Below the pieces are notes generated by a model, which saw only the letters and a list, made by a program, of their open reading frames with translations, ran no database searches and had not been told where the DNA came from. Position numbers and translations under genes: made by a program. A stretch of DNA of 64,000 bases from Xylanimonas oleitrophica. Lineage in GTDB: Bacteria > Actinomycetota > Actinomycetes > Actinomycetales > Cellulomonadaceae. The stretch is taken from the NCBI RefSeq assembly GCF_003244315.1, contig NZ_QKWH01000004.1:62001-126000 (forward strand). Direction: 5' to 3'. This document shows, piece after piece, positions 23,927 to 32,427 of this stretch. Every line of letters starts with the position of its first letter. Position 1 is the first letter of the stretch.

Positions 23927-25860
23927 ACCGCCTCGCCCTCACGGGCTTCGTCGAACGCTGGCAGACCTACGTTGGCGCGTTCGTCACCGTGGCCTTCGGT
24001 GTCGGCCTCGTGCAGTCCTCGCTGCTGCTGCTCCTGTCCGTCGCCGGGATGGAGCCGGCCGGCGGAACCGACGCCGTGATGCGCGCCGCCTACGACAGCA
24101 CCCGCCTGGTCGCCGTGACCGTCGTCTCGGTGACGCTGGGGTTCGGCGCGTTCCTCGCCGTGTTCATCATCGCTTCCACCTTCGCGTTCTCCGTCACAGA
24201 ACGACGCCGCGACCTTGCACTGCTGCGCATCATCGGTGCCGATGTCTCCCAGCTGCGCCGCATGCTCCTGGCGGAGGCCGTCGTCCTCGGTTCGCTCGGG
24301 GCGGCAGTCGGCATCCCTGTCGGCGCCGCCCTGCAGCAGGTCCAGACCAGCCTGCTGACCAGGTTCGGATTCCTGCCGAACACCTTCACGGCCGCATGGC
24401 AGCCGTGGATCGTGCCTGCCTCGCTCGCGATGGGCATCGCTCTGACGCTCGCCGGGGTGGCGCTGGCGGCCCGGCGAGCGGCCCGGATCGACCCGCTCGA
24501 CGCCCTCCGTTCGACGGGTGCGGCCGAGCGGCCGCTGAACCGAGCTCGTGCGGTGAGTGGGGGCGCGCTCGTCCTCGCGGCGATCGCACTGGTAGTCACG
24601 GCACCGTTCGGTGGCCTCGCCGGAGCGCAGGCGATGGCCATGTCGGCCGGGATCACTGCGGCCCTCGCGATCACGGTGCTCGCCCCGGTGCTGGTGCCGG
24701 CCGTCGTGTCGCTCGTGCCGCGGAGCTCCTCGCCGGTCACCCGGCTCGCCGTTGCCAATCTGCGGGACGCGACCACTCGCTCGGCGTCTACGGCGGCACC
24801 GTTGATCGTGCTTGTGGCGCTAGTCCTCAGCCAACCGATCGCCATGCTCTCGTTCGGCGACGCGGCCATGGCCCAGACGGTGCGCGGGACTGAGGCCGAC
24901 CTGGTGCTGCGGTCCACGGGGTCGCCGGATGCGGATCCTCGCCAGGTCACCGGTGTGGCGAACGCGTCGACCGAGTGGACCGTGCCGGTCCGCGTCCAGC
25001 CGTCGGGGTCCGCGATCCCCGGCATGTCGGAGGAGGTCGCCGGTACGCCGCTGGCCGTGACCACCCAGGCCCTGGTGGTCGACCCCATCGAGTTCGGGGT
25101 GGCCCACCCCGGGGCAGCCGGAGCGGTCGACGGCCTGCGGGCCGGCGACGCGGCACCTGGGCCCGGAGCGGCAGGCCTTGGGCTCGGCACCGGCGGCACG
25201 GTCAGTATCGGAGGGCGCGACCTCGGTGCCGTGCGCCTCGGCGCCGAGGTCGCGGCCGGCAGCGGCGGCTCGGCCGGCGTCGTGCTCCCGCGTGACCTTG
25301 TGCCCCCGGACATCCTGCAGCGGGTGCCCGCCACGACGTTCGTCACGCTGGACGACGACGCTGACGCGGCCGCCGTGGCCACCGAGCTGGGCCGGCTCGG
25401 ACAGGTGACCGATCTGGAGACCTGGGCGGCGGACGCAGGTGCGGCCGGGCAGGACCAGAACGCACGGGTGCTCGTCGTGGTGATGGCGGTCGGAGCGGCG
25501 TACGCGGTCATCGGGGTGGTCAACGCGATCGCGATCGCGACCTCGGGCCGGCGCTACGAGTTCGCCGTCGCGCGTGCGAGCGGCATGACGCGCTCCCAGT
25601 CCCTCCGGGCCGCGGTCCTGGAGACCCTGCTGGTCGGCGGGTCGGCGATCCTCCTCGGAGCCGTCGCGACAGCGACCACCGTGCTCGCGGTCCTGACATC
25701 GACGGCCCACGTCACAGGCGTCGCGACGTTGGACGTGCCCTGGCTGCTCGTGGCGGCGGTCGCGGGCGGCGGACTTCTCCTCACGGGCCTGGCGGGGTGG
25801 CTCACGGCCACTGGCGCGATGCGGCGTGAGCCCGCAGGTGTGCTGCTGGCCCGGGTCTAG
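23923..25860 (+). CDS. FtsX-like ABC permease with two FtsX domains
   Basis: A 645-residue membrane protein. It has an N-terminal helix (about 17-40), a first FtsX domain (helices near 65-250, with [21 protein letters not shown] at about 87-107), four further helices, an extracellular Gly/Ala-rich domain (about 325-510), and a second FtsX domain near the C-terminus ([21 protein letters not shown], about 543). The ERR.ELALLRA.G-type cytoplasmic motifs are the coupling sites for the ATPase. The ATGA overlap with the ATPase gene marks a two-gene operon. It is convergent with the SDR-NhaA-SDR operon, with a 50-base gap. Confidence 0.9.
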   Translation: MNRLALTGFVERWQTYVGAFVTVAFGVGLVQSSLLLLLSVAGMEPAGGTDAVMRAAYDSTRLVAVTVVSVTLGFGAFLAVFIIASTFAFSVTERRRDLALLRIIGADVSQLRRMLLAEAVVLGSLGAAVGIPVGAALQQVQTSLLTRFGFLPNTFTAAWQPWIVPASLAMGIALTLAGVALAARRAARIDPLDALRSTGAAERPLNRARAVSGGALVLAAIALVVTAPFGGLAGAQAMAMSAGITAALAITVLAPVLVPAVVSLVPRSSSPVTRLAVANLRDATTRSASTAAPLIVLVALVLSQPIAMLSFGDAAMAQTVRGTEADLVLRSTGSPDADPRQVTGVANASTEWTVPVRVQPSGSAIPGMSEEVAGTPLAVTTQALVVDPIEFGVAHPGAAGAVDGLRAGDAAPGPGAAGLGLGTGGTVSIGGRDLGAVRLGAEVAAGSGGSAGVVLPRDLVPPDILQRVPATTFVTLDDDADAAAVATELGRLGQVTDLETWAADAGAAGQDQNARVLVVVMAVGAAYAVIGVVNAIAIATSGRRYEFAVARASGMTRSQSLRAAVLETLLVGGSAILLGAVATATTVLAVLTSTAHVTGVATLDVPWLLVAAVAGGGLLLTGLAGWLTATGAMRREPAGVLLARV

Positions 25861-25910
25861 GTGTACCCCGCCGGGCGGGCGACTGGTCCGCCCATCACGG
25901 GCGGACCGGT

Positions 25911-26699
25911 TCACGCCTGGCGGGTCGGCATCACGACGAGCTCCGCCACGTTGACGTTCGGCGGCAGGGACGCGGCGAAGACGACCGAGTGCGCGACGTC
26001 AGAGGGCGTCAGCGGCTGCTCCACGGCACGCATGCGGTTCAGCCGCTCCCGGGCGGTGGCGTCGTCGATCCCTGACCCGAGCGCGCTGAGCGTCGTCCCC
26101 GGCTCGACGTGCCGCACCCGCACACCACGCCCGGAGAGCTCGGCACGCAGGGTGCGGGACAGGTGGGCCCGGGCGGCAGCGGTGGCGGAGTACACGCTGA
26201 ACTCGGGCAGAAGCAGGTGGGAGGCCACCGAGCCGACGAAGACCAGGTCAGTGGGCCGGTCCTCTGCGGCGGTCTCGAGCAGGTCGTCGATGAAGGCGCG
26301 AGCCGTGTTGAGCGACCCGACGATGTTGACGTCGACCATCGAGGCCCACTGCTCCTCCGAGGCGCGCTCGAACGCGCCACCGTACATCACGCCCGCGTTC
26401 GCCACGACCAGGTCGACCCGTCCAAGCGAACGGTGCACGGCGTCGCGGGCGTCGTGCAGCGCCTGCACGTCGGTCACGTCCGCGACCACACCGAGCGCAC
26501 GAGCCCCGGGGACGACGGGGACCGCGCGCTCGGCCAGGAGCACGGACTCCCGCCTGTCCAGCGACGCCACACTGGCTCCGGCGTCCAGCAGCGCGCGGGC
26601 GACGGCCTGGCCGATGCCGCCGGCGGCACCGGTCACTACCGCCGTGCGAGAGCGCAGCAAGTACGGGTTGTCCTCCAGTCGAGCATCCTTGACCAGCAT
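25911..26699 (-). CDS. SDR-fold protein lacking the catalytic lysine
   Basis: A 262-residue SDR. Cofactor motif TGAAGGIGQAVARAL near 24 and VVANAGVM near 100 are present. The catalytic Ser (about 157) and Tyr (170) are in place, but the YxxxK motif reads YSATA: position 174 is Ala, confirmed on the DNA as GCT. Lysine lowers the Tyr pKa and holds the nicotinamide ribose, so normal oxidoreductase activity is doubtful. It is a paralogue of the SDR at 18254 (same C-terminus, LVVMPTRQ). It lies 9 bases after the NhaA stop and is the last gene of the three-gene operon. It may be a pseudoenzyme or a cofactor-binding sensor. Confidence 0.88.
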   Translation of the reverse strand: MLVKDARLEDNPYLLRSRTAVVTGAAGGIGQAVARALLDAGASVASLDRRESVLLAERAVPVVPGARALGVVADVTDVQALHDARDAVHRSLGRVDLVVANAGVMYGGAFERASEEQWASMVDVNIVGSLNTARAFIDDLLETAAEDRPTDLVFVGSVASHLLLPEFSVYSATAAARAHLSRTLRAELSGRGVRVRHVEPGTTLSALGSGIDDATARERLNRMRAVEQPLTPSDVAHSVVFAASLPPNVNVAELVVMPTRQA

Positions 26700-26708
26700 G
26701 GGTCCTCC

Positions 26709-28598
26709 TTAGTTCGGGATGAGATCGGTGACCGGGGCACGGTGCTGCGCCGTGGCGCTGGGGGCATCGGGGACCGCCGCCGGGAACAGCGCGGCGCGCA
26801 GCGCCTCGACGTCGACCGGGCCGTCGTACAGCAGGCCGTTGACGAAGAATGCCGGCGGACCGGGCAGGCCCATGGCCGCCGCGTCAGCGGCGTCCTCCCG
26901 AACCCGGGCGAGGTGGGAGCCGTGCCGCAGTGCGTCGTCGAGCCGGTCCAGATTCAGGCCGGCCTCGGCGGCGCACCGACGCACATCGCGGGACGTGAGG
27001 CGACCGGCGGTTGCGGCGAGCGCGTCGTGCATTTGCCAGAACCGACCCTGCGCGGAGGCCTCCTCGACAGCCTGTGCGGACTCCAGCGCCACAGGATCGT
27101 CGGTGGGGAGGTGCCGGAAGATGAACTGGAGCTGCTCGCCGAGCTCGGCGCGCAGCTCGTCCACGGTCTCCACGGCGCGCCCGGCCACTCCGAAGGCGAA
27201 CGACGCATAGACCACGAGCTGGGTCGGGGCATCCGGCTCCCCGCGCAGATGGTCGCGTCCGCCGTCGACGGGCCGGATCAGGGGCTCCGCCGGCGTGGGC
27301 CGGCGGCGGTCGGTCCGGGCGGCGAGCGCGAAGGCTGCCGCGGCCAGGAGCCCGGCGATCACGGAGGCCGCGAACACGCCGATGCGCGCGTCGGCTCGCA
27401 GCGTGGAGTCGGTCAGGGCCAGGTCGATGATGAACAACGAGATCGTGAAACCGATGCCGGACACCAGGCCGCCCGCCACCAGGTGTCTGGCGTGCAGCCC
27501 GGGGGCAAGGCGGCCGAGCCGCAGACCCACCGCCGCGGTCGCACCCAGCGTGACCCCGACCAGCTTGCCCCCGACCAGGCCGAGGATCACGGCCCAGGTG
27601 ACGGGGGACGTCATCGCGGAGCGGAGCGTGGGTGCGTCGAGCACCACCCCGGCGTTCGCCACCGCGAAGAGGGGCACCACGGCCAGGTTCACGTAGGGTG
27701 CGTACAAGTTGTGCAGGCGCTCGTTCACGGACACGGCGCGCGCGATCCGCAAGGAGGCTTCCCTGCCCCGCCGTGGAGTGGGCGTCCGCGAGAACAGGGC
27801 AGCGGCCTCGGCAGCCGTCTCGACCTTGTCGCGGTTTGGTGGGTAGACCGGTATCACTAGCCCGATCGCAACCCCGGCGAGGGTGGCGTGCATACCCGAC
27901 TCGAGCACCGCGACCCAGACGACGACACCCAGCAGAAGATAGGCCAGGCCCCGCCACACCCGCAGGCGCCGGAGCGCCGCGATAGCCACGGTGGCGACGA
28001 CCGCCACGGCGAGCGGCGCGAGCCGGAGATCCTCCGTGTAGGCGAGTGCCACGACCGCGAGTGCTCCGACGTCGTCGACCACGGCCAGTGTCAGCAGGAA
28101 CAGCCGCAGTGCGGCCGGTGCCCGGCGGCCGACGACGGCAAGCAGCCCGAGGACGAACGCCGTGTCCGTGGAGATGACGACGCCCCAGGCGCCGACCGCC
28201 TCCGGGGGTGCTCCTGCCCAGCCGAGGAGCGAGACGTAGAGGCCGGCGGGGAGCAGCAGCCCGGCGAGGGCGGCGATGATGGGCACCCGGGCTCGGCGTG
28301 GGTCCCGCAGCTCACCGATCGTGAACTCACGCTTGGCCTCGAGGCTGATGAGAAAGAAGAAGAACGCCATGAGGGCGTCGTTGACCCAGTGCCGCAGGTC
28401 GAGCGACAGCTCGACGCCGCCCACGGCCACGGAGGCCGGAGTGTGCCAGAACGACTCGTAGGTCGAGCCGGGCAGGTTGGCCCAGACGAGTGCACCGCCC
28501 GTCGCCAGGAGCAAGGCAATGGCAGCGACGGCAGGAGACGCGTCGAGCCGCGCGCCCAGTCGCCGGTCCTGCCCGGGGTCCGTCGAGAGGCGAGTCAC
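26709..28598 (-). CDS. nhaA: NhaA Na+/H+ antiporter fused to a cysteine-less thioredoxin-like domain
   Basis: A 629-residue fusion. Residues about 1-430 are NhaA with the Asp pair in VVDDVGAL (near 175) that binds Na+/H+, and the conserved GIGFTISLFI near 390. A DsbA-type thioredoxin fold follows from about 450. Actinobacterial NhaA often has this tail, usually with FECPYCG; here the site reads SFAFGVAG, with no cysteine. The cis-proline loop (GPPAFFVNG) is kept, so the fold is probably intact but not redox active. The GTG start overlaps the upstream SDR stop by 4 bases. Likely role: sodium/proton exchange at the inner membrane in pH or salt stress. Confidence 0.92.
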   Translation of the reverse strand: MTRLSTDPGQDRRLGARLDASPAVAAIALLLATGGALVWANLPGSTYESFWHTPASVAVGGVELSLDLRHWVNDALMAFFFFLISLEAKREFTIGELRDPRRARVPIIAALAGLLLPAGLYVSLLGWAGAPPEAVGAWGVVISTDTAFVLGLLAVVGRRAPAALRLFLLTLAVVDDVGALAVVALAYTEDLRLAPLAVAVVATVAIAALRRLRVWRGLAYLLLGVVVWVAVLESGMHATLAGVAIGLVIPVYPPNRDKVETAAEAAALFSRTPTPRRGREASLRIARAVSVNERLHNLYAPYVNLAVVPLFAVANAGVVLDAPTLRSAMTSPVTWAVILGLVGGKLVGVTLGATAAVGLRLGRLAPGLHARHLVAGGLVSGIGFTISLFIIDLALTDSTLRADARIGVFAASVIAGLLAAAAFALAARTDRRRPTPAEPLIRPVDGGRDHLRGEPDAPTQLVVYASFAFGVAGRAVETVDELRAELGEQLQFIFRHLPTDDPVALESAQAVEEASAQGRFWQMHDALAATAGRLTSRDVRRCAAEAGLNLDRLDDALRHGSHLARVREDAADAAAMGLPGPPAFFVNGLLYDGPVDVEALRAALFPAAVPDAPSATAQHRAPVTDLIPN

Positions 28599-29428
28599 CG
28601 CAGGCTCCAGCGTGGGCGCTCCCGGGTGGGTGTGCCTTGCACACCTGGCAGAACGGCATCCTGCAGGGTGGGCAGGACCACCATGTCGGTCACCGTCACG
28701 TGCGGCGGCTGGTCCAGGCCGAACATGATCGCGGCGGCGACGTCGGCCGGATCGACAGGCGGAACCTGGTGCCGGAGCGACTGCCACTCCTTGCGTGCGC
28801 TGCGGTCGCTCATCGTCGAGCCCAGGCGGGTCGCGGTGGCGCCGGGCTGCACCTGATGTACTCGCACCCCCTGGGGGCCGAGCTCGACCCGCAAGGTCCG
28901 GGCAAGCTGACCTACGGCTGCTTCGACCGCTGAGTACACCGCGAAGCGGGGAAATCCAGAGCGGCCTGCGATGGCACCTACCAGGACGAGGTCGCTGCGC
29001 TCGTCGCTCTCGGCCGCGACACACAGGTCACGTAGGAAGGTCTGCGAGGTGTGCAACATCCCAGTGAGGTTGGCGTCGATCATCTCCGACCACTCTCCGG
29101 GCACGCTGTGTGCGAACGACCCCCCTGACATCGTTCCGGCGCCTGCGATGACGGCATCGATCGGAGCAGACAGGCGGGCGGCAAGGTTGTCACGGGCCTC
29201 CCGCAGGGAGAAGGCGTCCGACACGTCGACCTCAGCCCATACCACTTGTTCGCTGGCGTTGCGGGCAAGGTCGGTTGCCGCATAGCGCAGCGCGCGCCCA
29301 TCTCGGTCGAGCATTGCCACCGCGTCACCGCGCGCCACCAGGAGCCTCGCGCACGCCAGGCCGATACCGCTGGCAGCACCTGTGACCACAGCGACCCGGT
29401 GGGGCCCTGGGCTGGCTGTGGGTTCCAT
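28595..29428 (-). CDS. SDR-fold protein lacking both catalytic Ser and Lys
   Basis: A 277-residue SDR and first gene of the operon with NhaA. The cofactor motif TGAASGIGLACARLL near 17 is intact. The usual NAG is AGAG. Tyr165 is present, but Lys is replaced by Glu (YSAVE) and the Ser 13 residues before Tyr is Ala (GAIAGRSG). It is therefore very unlikely to catalyse a normal dehydrogenase reaction. It shares the C-terminal pattern MVVLPTLQ with the SDRs at 18254 and 25911, followed by a 20-residue extra tail. It overlaps nhaA by 4 bases. A regulatory or scaffolding role is inferred from context only. Confidence 0.88.
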   Translation of the reverse strand: MEPTASPGPHRVAVVTGAASGIGLACARLLVARGDAVAMLDRDGRALRYAATDLARNASEQVVWAEVDVSDAFSLREARDNLAARLSAPIDAVIAGAGTMSGGSFAHSVPGEWSEMIDANLTGMLHTSQTFLRDLCVAAESDERSDLVLVGAIAGRSGFPRFAVYSAVEAAVGQLARTLRVELGPQGVRVHQVQPGATATRLGSTMSDRSARKEWQSLRHQVPPVDPADVAAAIMFGLDQPPHVTVTDMVVLPTLQDAVLPGVQGTPTRERPRWSLR

Positions 29429-29819
29429 GCGGCAAGACCTCCCGGAGATCAGGCGTGCCTGACGAGCGGTGCTATGTCGAGAACCAGCGAAGCCGATCGT
29501 GACGCCATGTGCCTGGCTGTGTCACTGCCAGGTTGGGACCCGGCACAGGCCATCACCGGGGCGCTGGGGTCGTGGCCGCATGGTTGCGTCCGGAACGACA
29601 ACCGATGCATGAGACGCAGAGCGCACCGCCAGCACGACGCGTGCTCCCGGGTGTCCGAAACCTGGGTGCATCGCGGCCTGGTTCCTATCTCACCGCGCGA
29701 CGAACCTACTGGTCAGGCATCCGAGGTGGCTGCCGAACACTCGCCTCCAGACGCGAGGCCGCCGGTCCTCGCTCGCGCAACGGTCACATTCATCAGGCAC
29801 CTTTACCGAGGAGCACGCA
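29429..29819. other. Intergenic region of 391 bases between divergent genes
   Basis: No gene that I can support. It must hold the promoters of the SDR-NhaA operon (left) and the Atu4866-fusion gene (right). CCTGGC/GCCAGG type short repeats occur near 29512-29535. No clear -35/-10 pair stands out. ACCGAGGAG just before 29820 is the ribosome binding site of the next gene. Confidence 0.4.
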
Positions 29820-30569
29820 ATGAGCATCAACGACACCGTGAGCTGGAACGCTCAGGCCCTCGACGAGATCCTCTCGAACGACGACGAGCGTCCCGTCCTG
29901 TTCACCAACGCCCGCATCCTGACGATGGACCCGCTGATCGGGACCATGACCGGCGCGGACCTCCTGTTCGTCGGCTCGCTGATCGTGGGAGTCGGCCCCG
30001 GCATCGTCACCGCCGCCGGAGACGACAACGCCATCGTCGTCGACTGCACTGGCATGACCATCGCCCCCGCAGTCGTGGACACCGTCGCGCTGGCCGGCGG
30101 CCGCGGCCACCGCTCCGATTACGTCGCGACGCTGACCCCGGGCAACGTCACCGACTTCCTGGTGCTGCCCGACGAACTCGCGCCCGACGTTCCGAACGCG
30201 GTGGCCGCCCTCATGACCAAGCCAGAGCGCGTTCGCGCACTCGTCGCGACGGGCCAGCCGGTCCTGTGGGCAGGCGCCGACGTCCCTGGCCGGCCCACCG
30301 CCCCCGAGCCGGGCATGCCGACCGCGCCGGATCTGACCGGTAGCCCGCGAATCGGCGTCTGGATCGACAAGAACGACTTTCTGTACCAGGAACTGACCGC
30401 GGATGGCCGCTACGACGAGACCCGGGGCGGCCGCCCGCACGCCTACCAGGGCCGCTACTGGGTCGACGGTGACCGCATCGACTACCTGGACGACCTTGGA
30501 TTCTGGGCCTACGGAGAGTTCAGGGGCGACGAGCTGCACCATGCGGGCTATGTCATGAAGCACAGTTGA
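29820..30569 (+). CDS. Barrel-less amidohydrolase-like protein fused to an Atu4866 domain
   Basis: A 249-residue fusion. Residues about 24-82 match the N-terminal sandwich of amidohydrolases (FTNARILTMDP, then VVDCTGMTIAPAVVDT), yet the HxH that should follow is absent. After a short Gly-rich link comes LTPGNVTDFLVLP (near 102-114), the strand that closes the same sandwich at the far C-terminus of these enzymes. The roughly 300-residue TIM barrel between is missing. From about 178 an Atu4866 domain follows: GVWIDKNDFLYQELTADGRYDE, YQGRYWVDGDRIDYLDD and HHAGYV. Atu4866 is a small beta-barrel of unknown role. GAGGAG precedes the ATG by 7 bases. Probably a binding protein, not a hydrolase. Confidence 0.8.
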   Translation: MSINDTVSWNAQALDEILSNDDERPVLFTNARILTMDPLIGTMTGADLLFVGSLIVGVGPGIVTAAGDDNAIVVDCTGMTIAPAVVDTVALAGGRGHRSDYVATLTPGNVTDFLVLPDELAPDVPNAVAALMTKPERVRALVATGQPVLWAGADVPGRPTAPEPGMPTAPDLTGSPRIGVWIDKNDFLYQELTADGRYDETRGGRPHAYQGRYWVDGDRIDYLDDLGFWAYGEFRGDELHHAGYVMKHS

Positions 30570-30595
30570 CGTTCCCACCAATCAGAAGGGCACAC

Positions 30596-30634
30596 GGTCC
30601 CGACCCCGGGCTTGCGGCACCGGGGATCGGGACC
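30596..30634 (+). terminator. Terminator after the Atu4866-fusion gene
   Basis: Arms GGTCCCGACCCCGG and CCGGGGATCGGGACC with one bulged A and a 10-base loop, 27 bases past the stop. Confidence 0.75.
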
Positions 30635-30789
30635 CCGGCCTGATCGAGGACTGGTGTAGATGGCGTGGAGGATCTGCCGCTTGAAGTCGGGTCGAGGGTG
30701 AGGGGACCGCCGCCGTCACCCTCGGCGTCGAGACCGACGTCCTCAGGCTCGACCTCGACCAGATCACCGACGCTGAGCGCGTCGCAGTC

Positions 30790-31360
30790 GTGACCATCAC
30801 TTCGACCCATCGTTTCGGCGCCAGATCTTCGTGGAGATCGTCCAGTCCAGCACCTGGCCCAAGTGACGAGAGAGCGTCGCTCGACGCGCTGGCTCGGCTC
30901 GGGCACGCGCTCGCGGACGAGACCCGGGCGCGGATCCTGCTCGCCCTGCTGACGCGTTGGGGCGTCTCGCGCCAGGTGATGTCCAACCAGCTGCGTGCCT
31001 CCGTGGCCTTCTACGGGCTCGCGCTGTTCGTCACCGTCGACGCCCTGCGCAACCTGTTCAGGGCGGGGGAGCCGGCCCGCTCCACCGGCGGGGTCGTCCT
31101 GGCCACGGTGAGCCGGGTCGTGCTGCCTCTGCTCTCGTGGTTCGAGCGGCGCACCGGGCTCGAGCTCGGCTCCGCCTCTGTCGTCGCCGACTCTCGGCAG
31201 ACCCTGCTGTGCTCGTACCTGTTCGGCGTGCTACTGGCGGGTCTGGTGCTCAGCTCCACCGTGGGCTGGGGTTGGGGCTGGTGCGCTCGTGCGTTGCCCG
31301 TGGACTGGTCTGTGCGTGACAGCGCCGCTGTGGCCGGCCTGGTCTGGCCGCAGCGGCGCC
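30790..31360 (+). pseudogene. Chimeric remnant: ArsR regulator head joined to cation-diffusion transporter
   Basis: One frame joins pieces of two proteins. Residues about 30-62 match the start of a CmtR-type ArsR repressor (LARLGHALADETRARILLAL, then VMSNQL). Directly after comes the second half of a cation diffusion facilitator-like membrane protein (FYGLALFVTVDALRNLF, ERRTGLELGSASVVADSRQT, LLCSYLFGVLLAGLVLSS). The ArsR metal site and recognition helix, and the transporter N- and C-termini, are lost. Such repressor-transporter pairs occur as metal-resistance operons, so one internal deletion would explain the join. The 220 bases before it (30570-30789) contain other scrambled frames and no intact gene. 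Confidence 0.6.
31322..31359. terminator. Hairpin between remnant and oxidoreductase gene
   Basis: Arms GCGCCGCTG-T-GGCC and GGCC-G-CAGCGGCGC around a 10-base loop. It lies 18 bases from the stop of the leftward oxidoreductase gene and probably ends its transcription. Confidence 0.7.
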
Positions 31361-31376
31361 GTGCTGGCATCGGTCG

Positions 31377-32315
31377 TCATCCGGCGGGCGGCACCACCAC
31401 GACCTTGCCGTGCACCTGCCCGGCCTCGGCCTTCCGGTGCAGCTCGGGCAGCTCGCTGAGCGGGACGTGCTGGGCGATCTCGACGCGGAGCTCGCCGTCG
31501 TCGACGAGGCGGACGAGCTGGGAGAGCGCGTCGGCGTCGGGGTGGACGTAGACGGTCTCGGCGCGTACGCCACGGGCCTCGTCGCTGGGCGTCTCGACCC
31601 TGGGGGTGGTGGAGACGACGACGCCTCCGTCGCGGACCCGGGTAGCGAGGGCGGCGAAGCTCTCGGGGGTGACGGGCGCGAGGTTGAGGAGGACGTCGAC
31701 GGGCTCGGTCACGGCGTCGAGCAGGGACGTCGTGGTGTGGTCGACGATCTCGTCGGCGCCCGCGGACTGGACGGAGTCCTTGCTGCGGGGGCTGGCGGTG
31801 GCGACGACGTGGGCTCCGGCCCGCTTGGCGAGCTGGACGGCGTAGCCGCCCACGGGGCCGCCTGCGCCGTTGATCAGCACGCGCTGCCCGGCCTCCAGCC
31901 GTCCGGCCTCGAAGAGCGCCTGCCACGCGGTGAGCCCGACGGACGGGAGCCCGGCCGCGTCGGCGAGCGGGATGCTCGTCGGGGCCGTGACCAGCGCGTC
32001 CGCCGGTGCGACGACGTGCTGGGCTGCGGAGCCGTTCGCGGTCATCGGGATGAAGCCGACGACGTCCTGCCCCACGGTGAGGCCGTCCACCCCCTGGCCG
32101 AGCGCCTCGATCGTGCCGGAGACGTCGTAGCCGGGGGTGTGCGGCATGGTGATCGGGATCGGGAGGAACCCGCCGCGCATCCCTCCGTCGGCGGGGTTGT
32201 AGGCGGAGCCTGCGACGCGGACCAGCACCTCGCCGGGGCCCGGGACCGGCTGGTCGACGTCCTCGTACCGCAGGACCTCGGGGCCGCCCGTCTGGTGGAA
32301 CCGCACTGCCTTCAT
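31377..32315 (-). CDS. NADP-dependent zinc-free quinone oxidoreductase (MDR family)
   Basis: A 312-residue medium-chain reductase of the quinone oxidoreductase group. It begins MKAVRFHQTGGPEVL, has the GroES-like domain to about 120, and the nucleotide site INGAGGPVGGYAVQLAK near 148. Zinc ligands are absent, as in QOR. It ends with HGKVVVVP, typical of the group. The family reduces quinones and enones and often protects against electrophiles. It is divergent from a MarR regulator. Two TGCTTC...GAAGCA sites lie in the shared 112-base promoter region, so MarR-type control is very likely. GGGAGACAGACC precedes the ATG. Confidence 0.92.
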   Translation of the reverse strand: MKAVRFHQTGGPEVLRYEDVDQPVPGPGEVLVRVAGSAYNPADGGMRGGFLPIPITMPHTPGYDVSGTIEALGQGVDGLTVGQDVVGFIPMTANGSAAQHVVAPADALVTAPTSIPLADAAGLPSVGLTAWQALFEAGRLEAGQRVLINGAGGPVGGYAVQLAKRAGAHVVATASPRSKDSVQSAGADEIVDHTTTSLLDAVTEPVDVLLNLAPVTPESFAALATRVRDGGVVVSTTPRVETPSDEARGVRAETVYVHPDADALSQLVRLVDDGELRVEIAQHVPLSELPELHRKAEAGQVHGKVVVVPPAG

Positions 32316-32335
32316 GGTCTGTCTCCCTCGTCATG

Positions 32336-32353
32336 TGCTTCGGGTTCGAAGCA
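32336..32353. promoter_or_regulatory. Operator 1 of the MarR/oxidoreductase pair
   Basis: Inverted repeat TGCTTCG...CGAAGCA with a 4-base centre, 20 bases before the oxidoreductase start. It matches operator 2. Confidence 0.65.
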
Positions 32354-32373
32354 ACTGAGTGAGACGCTAGCAC

Positions 32374-32391
32374 TGCTTCGAATCAGAAGCA
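32374..32391. promoter_or_regulatory. Operator 2 of the MarR/oxidoreductase pair
   Basis: Inverted repeat TGCTTC...GAAGCA with a 6-base centre, 38 bases from operator 1 (start to start). A third half-site, ATTCGAAGT, lies at 32402-32410. Confidence 0.65.
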
Positions 32392-32415
32392 ACAGGTTCG
32401 CATTCGAAGTATCGG

Positions 32416-32421
32416 TAGGAT
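32416..32421 (+). promoter_or_regulatory. Leaderless -10 box for the MarR gene
   Basis: TAGGAT, six bases, ATG at 32428. The nearby TTCGAA half-site would let MarR block its own promoter. Confidence 0.55.
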
Positions 32422-32427
32422 CGGGGT

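Noticed and set aside
29429-29819. Small genes in the region before the Atu4866 fusion
   Set aside because: The plus-strand frames (for example from 29509) have no ribosome binding site, mixed codon use and no family match.
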